Positions 39,710 through 43,249 of a stretch of 43,249 nucleotides of DNA are shown in pieces (position 1 is the stretch's first letter; each line of letters begins with the position of its first letter). The DNA lies in NCBI GenBank assembly GCA_035455265.1, contig DATIFK010000049.1, forward strand, positions 1 through 43,249. The letters run 5' to 3'. The DNA comes from MGOM01 sp035455265. Lineage in GTDB: Bacteria; Chloroflexota; Anaerolineae; Anaerolineales; E44-bin32. The notes under the pieces were generated by a model. The model ran no database searches and was not told where the DNA came from. It saw only the letters and a list, made by a program, of their open reading frames with translations. Made by a program: the position numbers and the translations under genes.

Positions 39710-40810
39710 ATGAAACCTATGGATGATTACTATGTTCCCTGGCTCAAAGGCCAGAAGATGTACATCTCGTCCCACATCGAGCTGGCCTGGCGCGATCCCA
39801 ACCTGCACCGCATGATGTCGAACGAGAATCCCAACCCGCCTTCGCCCAAGGTCCTGGAGGCCATCGACAAGTACGCACGCATGGCCCACCGCTACCCCGA
39901 CCAGGGCCTGGTGGTGCGCAGCAAGATCGCCCAGATCAACAGCCTGCCCGGGCCGGAAAACGTCGTGCTGGGCAACGGCTCGAGCGAGATCTACGACCTG
40001 ATCTGGCGCAGCCTGGTCGCCCCAGGCGAGGAAGTCATTCAGCACACCCCTTGCTTCGGCATCTACAAGCTGCGCTGCGCCGCCGTCGGCGGCAAGCTCG
40101 TCAGCGTCCCGATGCAGCACAAGGACAAGCAGCTTCTCTACGATCCCGAAGCCATCCTGCGGGCCATCACCCCGAAGACCAAGGTCATCGTCATCGCCAA
40201 TCCCAACAACCCGACGGGCAACTTCATGGAGCCCGAAGGCTTCATGCGCATCGCCGAGACCGGCGTGCCATTCGTGGTCGATGAGGCCTACGTCGAGTTC
40301 GCCGGGTTGGGCAAGTCCCAGGTGGGGCTGATCCAGAAGTACAAGAACGTCATCATCACCCGAACCCTGTCCAAGGCCTACGGCCTGGCGGGCCTGCGCT
40401 TCGGGTATCTGCTGGCCGACCCGTCCGTGGCGGCCGCCGTCTCGGCGATGCTGATCCCCTGGAACATGGGGACCATCGTCATGTGGGCCGGCCTGGCCGC
40501 CCTGGAGGACACCGATGGCCTGCGCCAGCGCGTGCAGTTCAACAACAGCGAGGTCATGTTCATCGAGGAGTCCCTCAGCGACGTCCCCGGCCTGACGGTC
40601 TACCACTCCTACGGCAATTACATCCTGTTCGACGGCGGAGCCGCCGGCCGCAGCGGCAAAGGCATGATCGACTTCGCGCTGAAACGAGGCCTGATCTTCC
40701 GCCCCCAGTCTGAGATGTATGGCAGCGACGGCTGGTTCCGCATCACCATCGGCTCCCAGGAAGAGAACCGGCTGGCGATCCAGACCATCCGCGATTTCTT
40801 CCAGGCCTGA
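39710..40810 (+). CDS. PLP-dependent aminotransferase, histidinol-phosphate aminotransferase-like
   Basis: This is a 366-residue fold-type-I enzyme. The PLP lysine is K222 in TRTLSKAYGLAGLRFGYLL. Family blocks include MMSNENPNPPSPKVLEAI, NVVLGNGSSEIYDLIWR, VIVIANPNNPTGNF, FVVDEAYVEFAG and GLIFRPQSEMYGSDGWFRITIGSQEEN. HisC-like proteins also act on other amino-phosphate or amino-polyol substrates. There is no histidine-biosynthesis gene nearby; neighbours are an aldolase and a HAD phosphatase. A role in that pathway, not histidine synthesis, is more likely. ATG 39710 with GGAG upstream. Confidence 0.9.
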   Translation: MKPMDDYYVPWLKGQKMYISSHIELAWRDPNLHRMMSNENPNPPSPKVLEAIDKYARMAHRYPDQGLVVRSKIAQINSLPGPENVVLGNGSSEIYDLIWRSLVAPGEEVIQHTPCFGIYKLRCAAVGGKLVSVPMQHKDKQLLYDPEAILRAITPKTKVIVIANPNNPTGNFMEPEGFMRIAETGVPFVVDEAYVEFAGLGKSQVGLIQKYKNVIITRTLSKAYGLAGLRFGYLLADPSVAAAVSAMLIPWNMGTIVMWAGLAALEDTDGLRQRVQFNNSEVMFIEESLSDVPGLTVYHSYGNYILFDGGAAGRSGKGMIDFALKRGLIFRPQSEMYGSDGWFRITIGSQEENRLAIQTIRDFFQA

Positions 40811-40824
40811 CCCGGAGGCTTGAC

Positions 40825-41586
40825 ATGGGCACCCTCAAGGGCATCTTCTTCGATCAGGATGGGGTGATCATCGACACCGAGCGGGATGGCCACCGCGTCA
40901 CCTTCAACGAGACCTTCAAGGAGTTCGGCTTCCCCGTCGCGTGGAGTGTGGATGAGTATCACGAGCTGCTGCAGATCGCCGGGGGCAAGGAGAGGATGAA
41001 GCACTATCTGCAGACGAAGGGCTTCGGCAAGCCGGTCGCGCCGGAACAGGTCGACGACCTGATCGCTCAAATGCACAAGCGCAAGACGGCGATGTTCATC
41101 GAGCTGGTCGAGTCCGGCCGGCTGCCGCTGCGCCCGGGCGTCCACCGCTTCCTGCGCGAGGCCACCTCGGCCGGGTTGAAGCTGGCGGTGTGCACGACCT
41201 CCAGCGAAAAGGCCGCCCACGCCATCGCCTACCAGATTCTGAAGGACATCCCCTTCGACGTCGTTTTGGCCGGCGACGTCGTCTCCAAGAAGAAACCCGA
41301 TCCCGAGATCTACAACCTGGCGCTGCAGAAGACGGGCCTGACTCCCGACGACGTCCTCGTCGTGGAGGATTCGCGCAACGGCGTCCTCGCCGGCAAGGCC
41401 GCCGGGATGCGCGTGTTGGCGACGACCAACGTCTACACCGAGAAGGAAGACCTCAGCCCGGCCGACGCCGTTGTCACATGCCTGGGCGACCCGGACGGTG
41501 AGAAGGCGAGCCTGAAGAAGGGCCCGCCCGCTCTCGTGAAGAGCGGCGTTGTCCACATCGAGGGCGCCCGCGCCCTCTTTGCCTGA
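40825..41586 (+). CDS. HAD-superfamily phosphatase, CbbY/beta-phosphoglucomutase-like
   Basis: This is a 253-residue protein. Motif I is GIFFDQDGVIIDTE (D10 nucleophile, D12 acid/base), with a helical cap of about 75 residues (FNETFKEFGFPVAWSVDEYHELLQIAGGKERMKHYL). Motif II is LAVCTTSSEKAA, motif III Lys in VVSKKKPDPEIYNLAL, motif IV VVEDSRNGVLAGKAAGM. It hydrolyses (or isomerises) a small phosphate ester in the cytoplasm. The C-terminus is about 30 residues longer than typical CbbY proteins. It lies 14 bp after the aminotransferase and is the last gene of the GntR-led operon, ended by a hairpin. Confidence 0.92.
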   Translation: MGTLKGIFFDQDGVIIDTERDGHRVTFNETFKEFGFPVAWSVDEYHELLQIAGGKERMKHYLQTKGFGKPVAPEQVDDLIAQMHKRKTAMFIELVESGRLPLRPGVHRFLREATSAGLKLAVCTTSSEKAAHAIAYQILKDIPFDVVLAGDVVSKKKPDPEIYNLALQKTGLTPDDVLVVEDSRNGVLAGKAAGMRVLATTNVYTEKEDLSPADAVVTCLGDPDGEKASLKKGPPALVKSGVVHIEGARALFA

Positions 41587-41604
41587 AGATCCCCTCAGCG
41601 TCTG

Positions 41605-41638
41605 CGAAGACCGGCTTGCTGGGGCAAGCCGATCTTCG
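41605..41638. terminator. Bidirectional terminator hairpin
   Basis: Arms 41605-41619 and 41624-41638 form a 15-bp stem with one C/A mismatch over a TGGG loop (GAAGACCGGCTTGC paired with GCAAGCCGATCTTC). It lies between the convergent phosphatase and basic-protein genes. Confidence 0.75.
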
Positions 41639-41644
41639 TCTTCT

Positions 41645-42157
41645 TCAGGCGGGCCGGCGGCGCCGCGCCGCCTGGGCCTTCTTGATGTTCCGGCTGCGAG
41701 CTCGCCGCTGAGCCGCGGTGGGCTTGCGCCGCTCCGGGACGTTCGGTCGATCCTGCGCCTTGAAGCGGTCGCCCCCGATGCGGATCGGAGCCGAGCCCAG
41801 CTGGCGCAACAGCTTGCGAGCCGCCGGGGTGTCGGCGACCAGCCGACCGCGCTCGAGGTGGGCGTCTTCCTTTCCAATCAGCCACGTCACGGTCGCCCAC
41901 GACCCGCTCGGCCTGCGCCCCGCCACGCGCTGGATGTGGCCTGGACGGCCGACGTCCTGCGTGCGGAAACTGGAGAAGCCGCTCTTCGGGCGAACCGCGA
42001 CACGGTAGTACTTGCCCGTGCCTGTGCTGCCCGGGCGCCGGCGGCTGCGACCTTGAGGTTGGGCGCGCGCACGCGCCCGGCGTGACATGGACTTCCAGCG
42101 AGCGGAAGCCTTGCGGATGTTTCGGCGAGCGGCTGCGACTTGCCGGGTTGTGGCCAT
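41645..42157 (-). CDS. Very basic protein of unknown function
   Basis: This is a 170-residue protein from ATG 42157, with GAGGGAGGA upstream. It is extremely rich in Arg, Lys and Ala. The ends are related: the N-terminus AAARRNIRKASARW and C-terminus SRNIKKAQAARRRRPA share an RNI[RK]KA core. The middle (about 45-135) looks like a beta-rich domain: GKYYRVAVRPKSGFSSFRTQDVGRPGHIQRVAGRR, SWATVTWLIGKEDAHLERGRLV and APIRIGGDRF, given here as blocks. A nucleic-acid- or ribosome-associated role is plausible from charge alone. I have seen no named family for it. The PRC-barrel gene ends 53 bp from its start codon side and is on the same strand, so the two may be cotranscribed. Confidence 0.75.
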   Translation of the reverse strand: MATTRQVAAARRNIRKASARWKSMSRRARARAQPQGRSRRRPGSTGTGKYYRVAVRPKSGFSSFRTQDVGRPGHIQRVAGRRPSGSWATVTWLIGKEDAHLERGRLVADTPAARKLLRQLGSAPIRIGGDRFKAQDRPNVPERRKPTAAQRRARSRNIKKAQAARRRRPA

Positions 42158-42210
42158 CCATTCCTCCCTCGGAGACGATCCCTCCGGAGCGACCGCGGCC
42201 GCGCCAGCCG

Positions 42211-42855
42211 TCAGCGGGCGACCTGGCGGGCCTCTTCGAAGGTTCTCGATCCTACATCCAGCTCCACCCGGGATTCTCCCACATGGCGGACCCAGTCGAG
42301 AGGGATGCGTCGCCGCGACTTGGTCAGAAACCCGCGGGCGACGACGAGGTCGGTAGCATGATCTGTCACCCCGTCGGTCAGCACGCGCTCGATGCGGCCC
42401 ACCGTGCGGCCGTCCGATGCGATCACTTTGGCACCGATCTTGAGCGGAACCGTGCCCTGTGGGATGTTCCGGGTCACCTCGACGACAGGTCGCGTCCCCG
42501 ACTCCGTCAGTGGTTCCAGTGGGACCACCGGCTGACCGTATCCGGCCCCAGGGAAGATCGGCGATGCGGGCGTCGAGGCGTGGCTCGACGGCCCTGATGG
42601 CCCGACCTCGACAATGTGCTTCTCTTCGAACGGGAGTAGATGTTCGAGCTCGCTCGCCTCTCCACGGATCGTCACACCGTCCTCGGTGCTCGGCCCAACC
42701 AGGCCGAGCGGGATGACCTTCTCCTCTTCCATCACGCCTTTGCCCAGGACGACGTGCGTGACCTCCTTGCTTTCCGGGTCCAGCACCACTCGTTCCACGT
42801 GGCCCACATCCAGGCCATCCTTGGTTCTCACAACGGCTTGGGATTCGAACTCCAT
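42211..42855 (-). CDS. Protein with two PRC-barrel domains
   Basis: This is a 214-residue protein. ATG 42855 is chosen because AAGGAGG lies 5-6 nt upstream. The first PRC-like domain (about 1-80) is SQAVVRTKDGLDVGHVERVVLDPESKEVTHVVLGKG and a second beta part up to LLPFEEKHIVEVG. The second (about 130-214) is IKIGAKVIASDGRTVGRIERVLTD-like, ending RRRIPLDWVRHVGESRVELDVGSRTFE. They are joined by a Pro/Ser/Gly-rich linker (SGPSSHASTPASPIFPGAG). PRC-barrels occur in photosystem reaction-centre H subunits, RimM and stress proteins. Stand-alone double-PRC proteins like this are common but uncharacterised. It is probably cotranscribed with the basic protein gene downstream. Confidence 0.85.
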   Translation of the reverse strand: MEFESQAVVRTKDGLDVGHVERVVLDPESKEVTHVVLGKGVMEEEKVIPLGLVGPSTEDGVTIRGEASELEHLLPFEEKHIVEVGPSGPSSHASTPASPIFPGAGYGQPVVPLEPLTESGTRPVVEVTRNIPQGTVPLKIGAKVIASDGRTVGRIERVLTDGVTDHATDLVVARGFLTKSRRRIPLDWVRHVGESRVELDVGSRTFEEARQVAR

Positions 42856-42984
42856 TGGCGCCTCCTTCGGCTGGCCGCGAAGCGGCAACCGTGTGGACGC
42901 TTCCAGCCTATCCGTCCCTGCCGGCCGCCTCCATAGGGCCGCCTCCTACCTCTATGTCAGTCGTTGGATGACAGGGGCAGATAA

Positions 42985-43016
42985 GAGTCGTCAGTCGTCA
43001 GTATTCAGTCATCAGG
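42985..43016. repeat. Period-7 repeat tract (CAGTCGT type)
   Basis: Four heptamer units, GTCGTCA, GTCGTCA, GTATTCA and GTCATCA, in the 259-bp gap between the PRC-barrel gene and the GcvT-like gene. Same unit as at 1991-2064. Confidence 0.7.
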
Positions 43017-43063
43017 ATGGACGGCTGGGATGTCGCGCGCGTCCGGCTCGCTTCCGCCTTGTG

Positions 43064-43087
43064 CCCTTCGACGGCGCTGTCGAAGGG
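43064..43087. repeat. CCCTTCGAC inverted repeat
   Basis: CCCTTCGAC (43064-43072) and GTCGAAGGG (43079-43087) flank a 6-nt loop. It lies just after the stop of the GcvT-like gene on the minus strand and could serve as its terminator. A diverged relative, CCCTGAGCC with AGGGTCGAAGG, is present at about 14427-14457 in the rpmI-rplT gap. Confidence 0.6.
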
Positions 43088-43114
43088 CCGTCAGCCTTCT
43101 TGGGCCGACGCTGC

Positions 43115-43249
43115 CTACGCCTTGATCCTCTCATTCTTCGGGTCGAACAACGGTTCTCTCATCACTTCGACCCCGATTCGTTCGCCGAACCACTCGATCT
43201 CCAGGCGCGTGCCGGGCTTGGCGAGCCCCAGCGGGAGGTACCCGTAGGC
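43115..43249 (-). CDS. C-terminal end of a GcvT/aminomethyltransferase-like protein (cut by the window edge)
   Basis: The reverse-strand frame is open from the window edge to TAG 43117-43115, giving 44 residues. AYGYLPLGLAKPGTRLEIEW followed by FGERIGVEVMREPLFDPKN fits the C-terminal barrel of GcvT-like folate enzymes. In them, a 'gYV...la.pGt.l.v...g...a.V...PlydP' pattern ends glycine-cleavage T proteins, dimethylglycine and sarcosine dehydrogenases. Which member it is cannot be told without the N-terminal part outside the window. The ending P-L-F-D-P-K is a characteristic feature. Confidence 0.75.
   Translation of the reverse strand, partial: AYGYLPLGLAKPGTRLEIEWFGERIGVEVMREPLFDPKNERIKA

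Noticed and set aside
39710..40810. Naming the aminotransferase hisC
   Set aside because: Family similarity only; the operon has no histidine genes and the neighbours point to a different substrate.

Overview
The window is a high-GC bacterial chromosome segment with tightly packed genes, frequent GTG/TTG starts and clear Shine-Dalgarno sites. Gene content suggests an aerobic or facultative, electron-transport-rich bacterium: a caa3-type cytochrome c oxidase, a 21-haem cytochrome c, NADP-isocitrate dehydrogenase, and an IF3 gene starting with AUC. A GAAC-N4-GTTC SOS box and interspersed heptamer repeats fit Chloroflexota best. That assignment is inference from gene content and style; no rRNA is present to settle it. 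No tRNA, rRNA, CRISPR array, transposase or prophage was recognised.

Layout. 1-1.1 kb: end of an acyltransferase gene and a lipoprotein gene. 1.2-5.0 kb: a putatively LexA-controlled cassette of a degenerate RecA-like protein, a small helical protein and a family-B DNA polymerase with altered catalytic motifs and a repeat-derived in-frame insertion. 5.1-7.6 kb: an NRAMP-like transporter paired with a soluble MgtE-like sensor. 7.9-8.6 kb: a Bax-inhibitor-1 family membrane protein. 8.7-12.5 kb: an electron-transfer cluster (ferredoxin, FAD oxidoreductase, membrane b-type cytochrome, 21-haem cytochrome c). 12.9-14.8 kb: a lipoprotein, then infC-rpmI-rplT. 14.9-22.4 kb: radical SAM/B12 enzyme, macrodomain protein, SPOUT RNA methyltransferase, DUF711 protein, PcrA/UvrD helicase and GalE. 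22.5-24.7 kb: an arsenic island (arsM, a SigZ-like sigma factor, arsR and a small membrane protein) with two related ArsR-type operators. 24.8-28 kb: icd and a DUF885 peptidase. 28.2-34.4 kb: a caa3 oxidase operon with two subunit-III paralogues and a CtaG assembly factor. 34.4-37.9 kb: a two-component system, a UspA-like protein and a cupredoxin lipoprotein. 37.9-41.6 kb: a GntR regulator with an aldolase, an aminotransferase and a HAD phosphatase. 41.6-43.2 kb: a basic protein, a double PRC-barrel protein and the end of a GcvT-like gene.

The most interesting region is the 1.2-5.0 kb cassette. A perfect 22-bp SOS-type palindrome overlaps its promoter. The first protein has a RecA-like outline but a broken Walker A. 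The polymerase appears to have lost its proofreading motifs and the second aspartate of motif C. Together these suggest a damage-induced, PolB-based mutasome analogous to ImuA/ImuB/DnaE2. A second theme is a family of period-7 repeats (CAGTCRT-like and CAGTYYC-like) that recurs between genes throughout the window and has entered the polymerase gene.
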